A stretch of DNA of 52,316 nucleotides from Chromera velia (GCA_018398765.1 JAHBMJ010000032.1:6794-59109); one strand, 5' to 3'. Shown: positions 24,346 to 36,110, numbered from the stretch's first letter. Notes: generated by a model from the letters alone, not told the origin. A program made the numbers and translations.

Positions 24346-25441
24346 ATGGGGAACGCCACCAGTTCCTTCGATGAGGGGTCGAATCCCAACCCAAAGTATG
24401 TCCCTGAGGGCGTGTGGTTGAGCGACAGTGCGTCCAGGACAGCCCCCTCCGCAACTCTGGCCATCAATGAATTGTCAAAGCAGCTACAAGCGGAGGGGAA
24501 GGAGATTTACCGCATGGGACTCGGCCAGAGCCCCTTCCCCGTTCCGCCCCCCCTCGTAAAGGCCCTTGCAGAGTGTGCAGCCCAGAAAGACTATCTACCA
24601 GTTCAAGGTCTTCTGGCTTTGAGGGAAGCCATTGCCGCCTGGTTGTCTGCACCTCCCAGTCTGACAGGCTCTCCCGTCTCCGGGGCAAAGTTCGAAGTTG
24701 ACAACATCATCGTAGGCCCGGGCACGAAGGAGCTGATGTTCACTCTCCAGTTCTGTCTGGATGCAGAGCTTCTGCTGCCGTCTCCTAGCTGGGTCTCGTA
24801 CGCTCCTCAGGCGAACCTTCTGGGTAGGAAGGTGCGGTGGCTGGAGACGAAAAAGGAGAATGGGTGGAAGCTGGACCCTCTTTCTCTGCAGACTTTCTTG
24901 AAGTCCCCGAGCCAGTCTCGATGGAAGACAAAGCTGCTGGTCCTGAACTTCCCCTGCAACCCCACAGGCAGCGCCTTCAGTGCAGAGGAACTGAAGCAGC
25001 TCGCCGAAGTGCTCAAAGACTTCCCAGAGGTCAGTGCGGGCAGTCAGAAGAAGACAGGTGCGTGGAGGAGGCAGGAGACGGGGGGTAAGAACAGGGCACG
25101 GACAGAAAAGAAGAGCAAATAGAGGGGAGTCTTGTGAAGCGGGGAGGGACTGGGGAATATGTGGGGTGCTCTCCTCGTACGCGATGGAGCGGACTAAACT
25201 CTCTCTGTGTCTCTCCAAGAGAAAAGGAAATATGCTGCGTGTCCATCTGACATTTTTTGTTTCCCTGTGTGTCCTGACTCATCTTTGCAGGTTGTTGTGC
25301 TTTCTGATGAGATCTATTCGTTGACGAACTTCACTAAGGAAGGGCACACAAGCATTGCACAGTACCTGCCTGACAGAACGTGCATCTCGAACGGCCTCTC
25401 GAAGTGGGCAGGGGCAGGTGAGTGTTTTGTGGCATGAACTG

Positions 25442-25472
<31 letters not shown>

Positions 25473-25513
25473 TCGATGGATAGAGACTGCGAGATAGAGA
25501 GACGGGCGCAGAG

Positions 25514-25553
<40 letters not shown>

Positions 25554-27129
25554 GCAGCGAAAAGACAGGTGTGCAGGTCGCGGTGAAGGTCTCGACCTCT
25601 GGATGCTTCAGTTGGCTGCCTGGATTGGAACTGAAACTTTTGGCACACCGCTTGCCTGCCTTTCCTCGGCCGTCTGCCTTCCTTCAGAAGACCCAGGATG
25701 AAATTTAAATCTACTCTGCATGCATGCAATGAACAAGCTGACCGATTCTTTCACTTCTGTCTTCCCCTCTCTTGACTGTTTCCTTCCTTCGTCCTTGCTC
25801 CTTGCCTCTCTTCTCCTTTTTTTTTCTCGTCCCTTCCTTCTCCGAAACCAACTCTCCAGCCCCCCTCCGGAAGTCGAACAACTGTCGTGATCTTCCTCTT
25901 TTCTGTTCTCAACTGCTTTCCTGTCCTCTCTGGTTTCGCGTCCCTGCAGGTGGATGGCGACTCGGTTTTCTGGCTCTTCCCTCTGCCCTGGTGAAGGTCA
26001 GGAAGGCCATCTGCGGGGTCGCGTCTGAGACCTTCTCCTGCGTTGCTGCCCCCATCCAGCATGCATCCATTGTGGCGTTCGACAGTCAGAACAGCGGGAT
26101 GATTTCCTTTTTGAAGACTCAGAGGAAGGTCAACGCGAGGATCGTGAGGGCGGCAGCAGAAGCTTTGAAGGCAGGGGGAGTGCCTGTGCTGGAGCCTTCA
26201 GGAGGGTTTTACTTGTGGGCAGATCTGTCTGGAGTCGGGTCTGTGCGGAGAAGATTCAAAGAAGGAGTCAAAATGTCAGAGGCCCTCTTGAGACAGCATG
26301 GTGGGTTCTTTCTTCTTTTTTTTTTCTGATTGCTTCAGTCGACGTTGCGGTCCTGCACTTGCGTCACCGCTTCTTTCCTCTTTAGCGTGCGCGTCTCTTG
26401 AGAGAGATTTCTCCCCTTCCTTTCAACCTGTTTTGTGTGCCTGCGAGTGCCCTGTTCCGTTCAATCAATTGGTCTCGAGCTAAATTTTGCACCAGAAATT
26501 CAAAACACCCCTTGGTAATTTTTGACTGAGTGCCCTGCCTCGTTGAAGTATCCGTCTCTCTTCGTGTGTCGGTGGGTGGTCTTTGAATGCCTCGATCGAT
26601 CTGTCTTTCAAATGCTCTCTCTTGCTGTGCTGTGCTGTGCAGGGGTCGCGCTGTTGGCAGGCAGCCACTTCGGTCGTCCAAAAGAGGAGCTCACTGTCCG
26701 CATCGCAGCTGTGGACTTTGACGGTGCTGCGGCCATGGCGGCGGCTGCAGCGGAGCAGTCGGAGGGAGAGGCGGGGGAAAGCAAAGAAAGGGACGAGGTG
26801 TTCTGCAGGTACGTGAGCAAGGAGGTGGTGTTCGCATGCGGGGATATGTCTGCGCGTACGTGTGTGACGGGAGAGAAAACAGGGCCACTTGTTTCTTTTG
26901 TTTCAGATTTTCCTGTACTGTTTTCTGCGCTCTGCATTCGAATTGGGAGGGAAGAACATGCCTGCATGCCGTTTTGCTTCCTGCCTATCTTCTTGAGTGC
27001 ACCTGTGTAACCGTCCAGGTTCTCTACTTGAGCACGTGAGATGTGTGAGAACTACGAAAACGCTTCTCTCTCTCTTTTCCTCCCTCTCTCACTCTCTCTC
27101 CCTCCCTCCCTCCTTCCCTCTCTCTTTCG

Positions 27130-27168
<39 letters not shown>

Positions 27169-27300
27169 CCCTTCCCTCCCTCTCTCCCTCTTTCTCTCTC
27201 TCTTTGTCTCTTTGTCTCTTTGTCTCTTTGTCTCTCTCTCTCTCTCTCTCTCCCCTACCTACCTACACACACACACACATACACACACTTTCTTCCTGCC

Positions 27301-27378
<78 letters not shown>

Positions 27379-27400
27379 TGTGCGTGTGTGTGTCTGTGTC

Positions 27401-27432
<32 letters not shown>

Positions 27433-27519
27433 CATGTATTTGCGTGCAGAGAGTATGCACCAAGAGTCATGAAGGCGATTGAGCTCCTGATCGGTTTCTG
27501 TAAAGGAGAGGGGCACTAA
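24346..27519 (+). CDS. Class I PLP-dependent aminotransferase (5 exons)
   Basis: Transfers amino groups between amino acids and 2-oxo acids using pyridoxal phosphate. Exons 24346-25029, 25291-25417, 25950-26300, 26643-26808 and 27450-27519 join in phase to 465 residues, near the usual 400-450 of fold-type I enzymes. Landmarks are NFPCNPTG (Asn205 region), LSDEIY (Asp234, pairs with the pyridine nitrogen), SNGLSKWAGAGGWRLGF (Lys266 for the Schiff base, Arg274 for phosphate) and TVRIAAVDFDG (Arg407, substrate carboxylate). The chosen ATG gives MGNATSSF, fitting the N-myristoylation pattern (Gly2, Ser6), so the enzyme may be membrane-attached, which is unusual for this family. There is no signal peptide. 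Substrate is not decidable; aspartate or aromatic amino acids are typical. Intron 4 is filled with (TC)n and (TG)n that run into the acceptor. Confidence 0.95.
25439..25550 (+). repeat. (GACA)n and (GA)n tracts at the 5' end of aminotransferase intron 2
   Basis: These purine-rich repeats begin ~20 bp after the donor at 25418. The 3' part of the same intron (25740-25940) is a long pyrimidine-rich stretch, so the two could pair in the transcript. Confidence 0.85.
27060..27440 (+). repeat. (TC)n/(TTTGTC)n/(TG)n composite microsatellite
   Basis: About 380 bp of pyrimidine-rich repeats followed by TG repeats fills the 3' half of aminotransferase intron 4 and ends at the TGCGTGCAG acceptor (27449). 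Frames across it are artefacts. Confidence 0.95.
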
Positions 27520-28627
27520 GGGAAAGGAGGTCTGGCTTTGTTGTCAATACTACAGCTATTGTAGTCTGTTCTACTATTTTTCTGCTCCAGTTTTCAGGAT
27601 ATTTCAGGAACAGCTTTCAGCACTGGCAAGTGACGCAGGAAAGAGCTGCAGCCGTATAAACTGAATTCATCTTAGAAGTGAAATTGTTTAGAATCGTTAG
27701 ATTTGTCCAGGATTTACTATTTAGATGTTAGTTCAGATACATTCTTAACAATGTAGTATACCATGTAGTATGACACTGAAGTAGAAGATGCAATTCGTAG
27801 ATGCGTAGACCGCCCCTATGATGATATGATATTAGGCTCCATACAATAAAGCAGCAGCTATTAGCAGCAGCACGAGAATTTAAAAGTAGTCACTAAATGA
27901 ATTCAGAGCTGTCAGTCATAGTCAGTATAAAATGTACTTCCAAGAAATCGATTATACTTAAGTGAAGCGAAGTGATAAGTAATTTATTGGTGCCCATGAG
28001 CATTGTCGCCGTTTTGTCTTGTAGAGGTCGCCGCCGCAAATGTTTGAGTTATAAAGCTGAGTACGATGAATTAATTTCAATTAAATGCTTTACAAACAAT
28101 TAGTCTTAAAAATAAGTGCCTTAACCACGCTGTATACTCTTGCAGACTTACTTCCGCGCGCGCAAGGCGCGCGAACTGACTTGTATTAATAAAAGAAATG
28201 CATATAATCGCGATATATATAGATCGATATAGAATTCATATCGTTCTTATGATATATAGAGCATGCAGATCGACTACAGCAATCTACAGCACAAATATGG
28301 ATGTACGTATTGATATTGAAATATGTATTTACATGCAGATTGAATGAAAGAACGTCTGTACATGGCAGCACGAGCGTGCATGACTCAGTCATGCATCGAT
28401 CTTCATTCATTCGATCGCCAACCGATCGATCGGACGACGGAATCCATCTATTGATATAGTGGATGGCCCACGATCGAAACATCTGTTCCTGTGCCATCGA
28501 AACTTGAGCCTTGCTCGTTGTGGTGACCACCCTCGAGCGCTAGTCGATAGTTTGCGGTTGAAAGCCCACGCAATCTGGCTTTCATTCAGACGCTGTCAGC
28601 TGACTGGTCCTTCTTCTGAAAACAATC
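27520..28627. other. AT-rich intergenic region
   Basis: No gene is seen. A short GC-rich inverted motif, CGCGCGCAAGGCGCGCG, lies at about 28155-28171, and GATCGAT/ATGCATC words cluster at 28190-28460, before the secreted-protein gene. A related CGCGCGCAAGGC occurs near 31634. A promoter role is inference. Confidence 0.4.
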
Positions 28628-30436
28628 ATGATGAAGGCCTTCCTGCTAGCAGCTCTTGCTCGGCTAGTGGCAGTGTCTGGTTCCTGCTCTTCGGAGCCGC
28701 CAATGACACTTGTTGTGGGAAAGGAAACGAATGTTCTTCAAATCGTGTCGGGAGTGACTTTCGCTGGTAAGTTACGAGATGACGACTCCCTGTTTAGCCT
28801 CTGTTGGACCAAGTTGTGGTCGATATTGACTTGAGACCACGGAATTCCTCTGCAGGTGAAGAGATGTGCCTCCAAGTTGAAGGTGGAAACGTTGCTTCGG
28901 GAACCCCTGTGGAGTTGGAACCTTGCAATGATGCAATTGCGAGTGGCGATGGACGAGAGCTGTTTAAGTTCAACACCCACAGCCAGATTGTCGCTCAGGC
29001 AGGCAATGGCACCTTGTGCGTCGCGGCCAAGGAGTTGGCGTCGGGAGGCTACGACATTCTTCTGCAGCCTTGCGCCAGTGCACTTGAGACCAAAGGTGAA
29101 TGGACACGATGCGTCCCACAGCTTCAATTCGGCCGCGTACTTCCTTGAGTGCTTTGTCAGAAATTCTTCTCAGGAATGTTTTCGGATTTCGAGATCAACT
29201 ACGATGCTCAGCTGAAAGTGAATCCGACAGGAGGCGACTTTTGCATCGCTGCCATCGGTGACAAAGCAGGTCTTTCACTTTCGGCCCGGAGTTCCCACTC
29301 GGTTTTTCAAATATCCCCTGAGCAACTCTTCACTGGTACCACAGAACTGCTCAACGTCCTCTGGGCTCAAAAGGCGAATCGTTGATGTCCCTTGCTTCCA
29401 CCTCTCCTGCAGGGCCTAGAAATGTCACTCTCAAAAAGACTGCCATCGTGAGCAAGGAAATCTCTTCCCTGGCCCTAGGCTCGGATCCCGATGTCATGGT
29501 GAGCTTCTGCGTGCCCTACGCAGTCAGAATTTCAAGGCCGAAAGGGTCTTTAACTTGTCTTGTGCTGCGAACCTTTCTGCCTGTAACACTACAGCTCGAC
29601 GGGTCCAGCTTGACAAAATGGAGTTCGAAGGAGTTTGAAGAAGGCGAAACCCTGGAGGGCTCGATCACGGTCGATCTTGGAATCCCCCTTGACGTCAGTG
29701 AGCGCCCCAATCCCCTGTGTTTGGCATTCGGTACCACTTTCCTGAATCGCCGCTCTAAGATTCCGCCTTCAATGCTCTCGCAGCTGTCCTCCCTCGAGAT
29801 CATTGACATGGGCGACGTTGATGCTGTGACCCTCATCTACGACTCTGACAGGCCAGATCCCTTCTATTGCGAGCAGATTACGATCCGGGCCGGCAGGTCG
29901 CGCGACAAAAGCCGTATACGTGTCGGTGCCGGGTTCTATTTTGAAAGAGCGGTCAGCAGCAGTTAATCCGGCTTGTGATGCATCAAAAGCATCTTTTGAC
30001 TGATTTTCTGTATGGATTGGAGCAGGAAGGAAATACTCTAAAGGAGGATACCTGGAGCTCATCAAGGAAGACACGGAATCGTTTTGCCCACACTTACTTC
30101 GGCAACACAGATCCCCAGGATTCTTTCTACGGTCACCCCGACATCAGCCACACAGATTCGGGACAGCTCTCCCCTTCTCAAAGTCCTTTCCATTCTGCAC
30201 CTCTACCCAGTCAGGTGCCCCCCGTAGCCCCTCCCTTTGGTCCGCCGTATTCTGTCGGCGACTCCCCGCTTGCCGGCATGCAGATCGCCCCCTTTCTATC
30301 CGATCAGTTGCCTGCTCAATTTGATGGAAGCTTTCCGGCAACATTCCCATGGGCCTCAGCACAGGAATCCCTAGACTCGTCAGCCTCCTCCCAACCCTCT
30401 TTGCCGCTCCCGGGACCTGAAGCGAGTCTTCCTTAA
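28628..30436 (+). CDS. Secreted protein with beta-trefoil lectin-like region and Pro/Ser-rich tail (5 exons)
   Basis: Exons 28628-28766, 28856-29095, 29174-29335, 29413-29951 and 30026-30436 join in phase, giving ~496 residues; introns are uniformly short (74-89 bp). The first ~20 residues form a signal peptide. Exon 2 shows the ricin-B-type lectin pattern EMCLQVEGGN...VELEPCND, then TLCVAAKE...ILLQPC, two Cys-bounded sub-repeats of a beta-trefoil carbohydrate-binding fold. The QxW signature is weak (ELFKFN). No toxin-like catalytic domain is attached. Exon 3 has a third, degenerate sub-repeat. Exon 4 is a novel Cys-poor region. The exon 5 donor (GTCAGC) is weak. Exon 5 is Pro/Ser/Gln-rich and disordered. 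A further exon pair (from 30449 and from 30701) may extend the gene to 30945. An extracellular or lumenal binding protein is the likely role. Confidence 0.7.
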
Positions 30437-30448
30437 GAACCACACTAG

Positions 30449-30585
30449 CCATCCCAGATTGCGTATCATCCCACTGGTGTGTGTCCCCCTTCATTTGCCG
30501 CTCATCCTCCTTCCGTGGGTGCTCCTCCACTTCCCGTCGCAACCGCCGCCTCCCATGCAGGTGAGAGTTCAAAAAAGGTCATACA

Positions 30586-30618
<33 letters not shown>

Positions 30619-30945
30619 ATTGTCAAACATTTTTCCTCCGTCAACCTCTGAATTGTTTTCCTGCTGTCTCTTTTTTTCTTCTCCAACCCCCTTTCCACAG
30701 TTTCCGCGGCACCTCCTCCAGAAGAGAGTCTGACAAAGTGGCAGCGGTATGACCAAAAGCTAAAAAACCTGGTTCAAAGGGCCACAGAGCTCGAAATCAA
30801 AGAAATAAATGGAAAAGAGGTGTCTTACATAAATGTTCGAGGTGCAAACAAAAAGAACGGGAACCACGCCCACAAGAATTTTTCCAAGGAAGACAAAGAG
30901 GCGCTGCAAAAAAAGGTTCAACTTGTGGATCAGCGCATTGAATAA
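30449..30945 (+). CDS. Possible 3' exons of the secreted protein gene
   Basis: An open segment from 30449 (Pro/Ala-rich, PPSFAAHPPSVGAPPLP) ends at a strong CAG|GTGAGA donor near 30560. It joins in phase to an exon at 30701-30945 (acceptor TTCCACAG). That exon encodes a Lys/Glu-rich helix (KWQRYDQKLKNLVQRATELE...) and ends in TAA. The composition continues that of the preceding exon, but an in-frame TAA at 30434-30436 separates them and no phase-matching intron bridges the gap. It may be an alternative 3' end, a sequencing error or a separate gene. Confidence 0.45.
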
Positions 30946-32624
30946 ACAAGTAAGTGCGGATGAATGAATATGATGTAGTGATTCATGTTATATACCAATG
31001 AAAATATGAATAATATTTTGACTGCAGGTTGGAGCTCCCGTTTTGCCTCAAGCTCTGAGTTCAAATTGAAAAATTCTTTTTGCAGTAGCTTTTCATAAAA
31101 TTGAAACTGTGTTTTTAACGTAACCAATACCGTCGATATTATACCGATGAATAGACCCTGCGAAGTGCAACGAATATAAACACATTCGTCCTAGCATTTG
31201 TAATGGTGATAGAAATATGGAGGGTTATGTTTATACAAGAAAACTATTTATAGACATTGTGATTTATTTATTCATAACATCTTCTTCCTTCGGCAAGGGC
31301 TACCTTTTATTAAAAAAGAAAGATCTTTATAAAGGAAGGACCGGACTTAGACTTGACCCATCTATACTCATCTACCCCTTTTCTGATCGAGCATCTTCTT
31401 CACCCAAAAGTACCTAAAAGCCCCTAAGCTTGTTTTTTCCCCCTCTAATTCACCTTTCTTTCTGTTTCTTCTTTCTTCAAATTCAAGTGCTTGCTACTTA
31501 ACTTTATTCACATAATTTTACAAAACGCTACATCAAATTTGTTTGAAAGAAAATTTTATAAAACGTTTCACCATGACATTGTGTGTCAGTCTTTAGATTT
31601 TGCTTTGGTAAAAACTTTAGAATACACTCGATCGCGCGCAAGGCAGTGTGACCGCTCCCCGTGGCGGGCGTGCACGAGAGTATTAATAAAAGGGCCAGCC
31701 GTGCGACGCACCAATTCTGGTAGCATGCCTTGGCATTTCCTGTACCTATAGCTGTCTTCAAACCCCGGTGTGATAGTCTTGCAGTCTCCGTCAATCTTCA
31801 GTTCAGCCTGGGACGTTCTTGAACAAGAATGAGTCTAGAAGAATCATTGAAAAGGAGAAGATGAATGTGTAAAGTAAAAGACGGAATGATTTAGGTGTAG
31901 AGAAGAAGAAAAAATATAGGACAAATAGAAGATGGGGAATCTTTGAATCTTGGGATCTGTTTGTGCAAGGACAGCGCCTGATACACTATGTTGCTGCATT
32001 GAGTCTTTTTTCACCATCGTTCTCTTTTTATAGAAACTGACCATTCATTTCAGGAAGAGTGTATGAGGAAAAGTCTTAAACAAGTGCATTTCAGAAAAAA
32101 AAAGTAGGGGAGACGTATTATATATGTGGGCAGGTGATCTCCTTTATCTTTGCCCTTACTTTGTGTCCAATCTTGAAACGTTCTTGAATCTACAAGCCTT
32201 CGACTGGGTGCAAAGTACCACATAACACGTCCTTCCTGCTCATCTATTAAAGGGGCGTTCTGTTCTTGTTTTTCCTCTCTTCACAGAGAGACACAGAGAT
32301 TTTTGTGCCTCTGTGAAGGATATTTCTGCTCCATTGTCTTACTTTCAATGATCTTGTATTGCTGGGTCTGCAGTTGTCACAATCTCTGTAACGAATAGAA
32401 TTCTCCGTTTTCAAGACGGCATTCCACGGCCGTCTAATTACTAGGGCTGCATTCTTCATTGGTATTCATGCAGCTGAAAGTCGCCATCAAAACTGAAGGG
32501 AGTTTGTGGCGAATGATTGGTCAGTGCCCCTTCGACCATCTTTTTTCTCCTACGGGGCAGCACTCCTAGGTAGAACCCTAGTACCGTACATGTTTGTGCT
32601 GTAATTGAAGTTGATATAACATAG
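30946..32624. other. Intergenic region without a supported gene
   Basis: The stretch is AT-rich with scattered frames under 100 codons and no motifs. The GC-rich motif near 31634-31675 resembles the one at 28155. Nothing else is callable. Confidence 0.4.
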
Positions 32625-32943
32625 GTTCTAATAGGTTCTAACACTGTTTTTTGCTTTTCTAGACTCGTTAGTGTAAGGTTCTTTCAGATTCTTAAAGGTT
32701 CTTTAAAGAAGAATCAAGTCTACGTTGCATCAAAGTGGTGTCTCCATCATTTGGTTCTTACTCTCTAGAGAAACCGCTAGAACCTAGGTTCTAGGAACCT
32801 AGACAAAAACCTGTAAGAACCATGAAGAACCCCCCCCCTAAAGCTTCAAAAAGACTAAAGAGCTAATTTAGATGATTAAAATGATCCAAACAAACAAGAC
32901 AGATGCTTACATATGCCAAAATTGACCGTCAAAATCATAAAAC

Positions 32944-34533
32944 TCAGCTGTCAACTCGCTTTTTCTTCTCTTCAAACAGACTTACAAGACGAGCAAGCTC
33001 TTCATCTTTCATAAAGACGGTTTCATTCATTTTATACGCATGCTGAATGTAAAAAAACACAGACGAAAGTGGGACGTTATCGACGCGAATCTTTTTAGGC
33101 TTCCTGTTTCGGCCTAACTGCCAAAGGAGAGAGAAAGCACGCATGTTGGCTAAGTTGGTCGAAGCCTCGTCGGACTCCGGATATATATGCACAGCAATCC
33201 GGTACAGTTCATCTAGGTCCCTTTCTTCATCTTCAACGTATGCAATCGCTCGCAACCCTGAGGGCTCAAAAGCTTTCTTCTTATCATTCCACGACAAAAT
33301 GTTCACCACCTTGGAAACGTACCAACTCAGTTTTCTCTCCAAGCCCTCACCTTCATCATACTGGCACGCCACGAGTTGTCCTACCATGATAGAATACTCG
33401 CCTTTCCGAATCAATGGCCTGACTGTGGGACTTCGCACGCACTCTCACCCCCCGATCGTTTGACAACTTCTCTTAATACAAGAGAGCACAAACCGCACTC
33501 AACCGTATCATACCGCGGTTTGGTACTTCAAAAGAGACAACCCCTGTCGCCCCCCCTTGCTTCTCTTCAGGTGTCGTCACCGCTCGTGCAAAGACAGAAA
33601 GGGACTGTTCTTGTGCTGCGTCTTCTATTTGAAACTGCTCCCGCAAGCTTTTAAGTTCTTCTCCCTCTGGTGTGTCATCCAACTCAATGGGGATCTCTAC
33701 ATCCATCACCACCCACTCGTCATCTTCAATGTCCCCCCCCTCCCTGGCCCCCTCCCCAGCCTCCTCCTCCCCTTCCTCTCTACTCTCCCCTCCCTCAGCG
33801 GCCGCTTCATCGCTCTCGGCATTGCCATGTTCCGCATGTTCTCACATCTCCCCCTTGGTGGGCTTGTATGAACCCATGTTCACGTGAGCACTCCAGTCCC
33901 ATGAAAGTGCGGTACTCTCTGAGAGTTTGATCTTCTCCAGCCCCTCTGCCATCTCTATCTTCCTCAAGTCCTCCCAGCATCGACGGAGACCTTCCTTGAT
34001 ACATTCATGATCTCGTCGCTCATCTCCCGGCACGTTTCTCTGTAGGGAGCATTGTACCAAGGAATGTCAGATCTCGTCTTCTTACTATAGAACGACCGTT
34101 CGTAGTTGATAGCACCTGTGGTCTCGTTTCTGTGCTTGCTATCCAGGGAAGAGTTGATGCGGGCGATCTTCCGCAACAAAGACAGATACAGAAAATTGAT
34201 CTGAAAGCTTGACCCCGGGCACAAAACACGGAGAAAACGGAAAGTGTGCTCACCTTCCTGGGAGCCAAGACACTGGGCATGCAGCTCAATGTTAGGATGG
34301 TTCTCTCTCAAGAATCGAACGAGGGCAACAAATCCGTGGAAACACACTTCAATGCACAACTCTGTGTTCCGAGTGAGCATATGCGTTTTTCGGGGTTTCT
34401 TTGCATACCTCTTAACGTAGACACCCCAATGTCGCACACTCCACATCGCTTGGGCGATCCGAGAAACTTTCTCTCTCAACCCAATGTCGTTGTCGTTGAA
34501 GCACGTATCGACACAGATGCTGATTCGGATCAA
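32944..34533 (-). CDS. Putative transposase of family C (several exons or broken)
   Basis: Three - strand segments in order: 34533-33964, 33712-33473 and 33438-32944. The first has LGSQEGEHTFRFLRVL followed by NFLYLSLLRKIARI. This pattern resembles the RNase-H-like C-terminal part of several eukaryotic DDE transposases (P-element/Kolobok type), where the Glu of the motif is catalytic. The second segment is acidic (LDDTPEGEELKSLREQF). The third is a 164-residue frame (GEYSIMVGQLVACQYDEGEG... to EEKKKRVDS) of unknown type, possibly a chromatin-reader-like or accessory domain. Phases between segments were not resolved. The transposase label rests on one motif and the position between the repeat ends. 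Confidence 0.45.
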
Positions 34534-34539
34534 TTTTCC

Positions 34540-35382
34540 CCAAGACGGGTTTCAGATTGCGACAACTTTGAAGAGAAATGTGATACTCTGATTAAAGAAG
34601 GCAAAGAAAAGGGCCTTTTTCCAAAACATTGTGATACTCGTTTCCATGCAGAAACTTTTTTTCGCTTTGGGGTGCCTGATGCAAAGGAACTTTTGTGTAT
34701 GACGGCAAAGCAGTTTGATTTGTTCGCTCAGTCTGAGTGGGGGAAACTCTGGAAGCCGTATGATCTGGAAATATGGAAGAGGGCTGTATTCGGCAATGCC
34801 TTCACAGAAATGAGCAGATCCATGGCTCAACACACTCATCGGGAACGAGGTAAGAGACAGTTGCAGGAAGAAGTGGACGCTGCCAGTGGGGGAAAAAGGA
34901 AGAAAGGGAATGGAGACGGCCTACTAGTAGATGGACCCTCAGAGGGAGACGGAGAAGGAGGTGAATCGGAGGAAGAGGGAGGGGACGATCAATCGGAGAT
35001 AAGTGATGAAGATGCACCCCCTGCCTCTCTCTGGATCAACAAGGTTATAGTTGAGCTCGCTAAGGTGACCTACAAAAACTTTGTTGCTCCTGCGTGTCTT
35101 CACGTCGGACGAATCAGGAAGCACAGGGGAAGGGATGGTTACTGGGACGGCAAAGCGTGGTCTGCAAAGCTTCGTTGCAAGGTGTGTGCAGCAGAGATCA
35201 ATCTGAGTGATGTGTCCCCTGAAGAGAAAAAGGAGTGGGAAGAGAAAGGGCAGAAATGTGTAGCCCACACGAAGAGCAACGTAAAGGTTGACACTTTCAT
35301 GAAGCACATCAAAGCAAAGAGCGGTTGTCACGCATCAAACAGTGACACCATTACCATTCAAGAAAATGGTTTCAAAGCTTGA
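34540..35382 (+). CDS. Second reading frame of family C, with zinc-finger-like C-terminus
   Basis: The + frame is open through this interval; its part upstream of ~34540 overlaps the - strand transposase-like frame and is probably a shadow. It encodes FEEKCDTLIKEGKEKG..., a Trp-rich patch, a Lys/Arg patch and a long acidic run (GESEEEGGDDQSEISDEDAPP). A possible Cys/His module follows (LRCKVCAAEI...KCVAH...FMKHI...GCH) that could bind zinc and DNA. It points away from the putative transposase, giving a divergent two-gene element. No start codon is clear, and the product might be an accessory DNA-binding protein of the element. Confidence 0.4.
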   Translation, partial: PRRVSDCDNFEEKCDTLIKEGKEKGLFPKHCDTRFHAETFFRFGVPDAKELLCMTAKQFDLFAQSEWGKLWKPYDLEIWKRAVFGNAFTEMSRSMAQHTHRERGKRQLQEEVDAASGGKRKKGNGDGLLVDGPSEGDGEGGESEEEGGDDQSEISDEDAPPASLWINKVIVELAKVTYKNFVAPACLHVGRIRKHRGRDGYWDGKAWSAKLRCKVCAAEINLSDVSPEEKKEWEEKGQKCVAHTKSNVKVDTFMKHIKAKSGCHASNSDTITIQENGFKA

Positions 35383-35799
35383 GTTAGAGAAGAGCCAACC
35401 TTGCACATGCAACAGATTTCTTGTTGGAGTCTTAATAAGTGTTGGAACCCTCTTTTTCCTTTTTCGATCTTTACCAATGGCATCTGGAACCCTCTTTATC
35501 CCTCTACCTCTCACAGTCCTTTTCCAACGTTTTCCAGTCGGATTGGTGGACAAACTTTTGAATATTTGCATTGTGTTCAATGTTTCATAACTGGTTTTGG
35601 ACGGGTTCTTTGGGGTTCTTGGAGGGTCAGACTGAGAAGACTAGAACCTAGGTTCTAGGAACCTAAGAACCTAGAGGTGGAGACGTATAGTTTTTAAGCT
35701 CGAACCGAGTAAGAACCTTCAACCAATACTCTAAAAGTGTCATTTTCTTGTTTTTTAGAACTTCTTTTGCTTATAAAATAAGTTTGGAGTTCATTTTAA

Positions 35800-36110
35800 A
35801 TGTTTTAGAGCTTAGATTACTACCACAAAGTCGTTCAACGACTATATCTATATTTCCAAGTGCCTCCCCGTAGTTTTTCTCTAAGCGACTTGGGTGTCTG
35901 ATCCCAATGGTTGACGAGGTTATCTTGGAGTTGTTCTGATTCAGCTCATGCGAAGTGGTTCGACTTAAAATGGAAGATCTCGATGATGACATCTCCGTTT
36001 GTGTTGATGGCGATCCGGTCTCCGATCTTGTCCAACCAATTGTACAAAGGCTGGAGTATATGTTGCTTGAGGCCCTCTCATGTGTTCTCATTGAAGGGGT
36101 CACTTCACCT
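35800..36110 (-). pseudogene. Coding remnant of unknown family
   Basis: On the - strand one frame reads LQPLYNWLDKIGDRIAINTN, then GDVIIEIFHFKSNHF, a TGA, and AESEQLQDNLVNHWDQ in the same frame. It has protein-like composition but is broken by stops. No family is recognised; it may be a mobile-element fragment. Confidence 0.25.

Larger units (their letters stand above)
32625..35765. mobile_element. Candidate autonomous DNA transposon, family C
   Basis: Both ends carry mirrored clusters of AGGTTCT/AGAACCT, including the palindromic AGAACCTAGGTTCTAGGAAC near 32790 and again near 35650. Reversed, the right end also shares GTCTCCA and GGTTCTTA blocks with the left in the same order, so the termini are imperfect inverted repeats of ~150-200 bp. 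The interior holds several long frames on both strands. Exact edges and target duplication are uncertain. Confidence 0.55.

Noticed and set aside
34246-34539. 5' part of the long + strand frame in family C
   Set aside because: It overlaps the - strand segment with the transposase-like motif and begins with a non-ATG codon. Likely a shadow.
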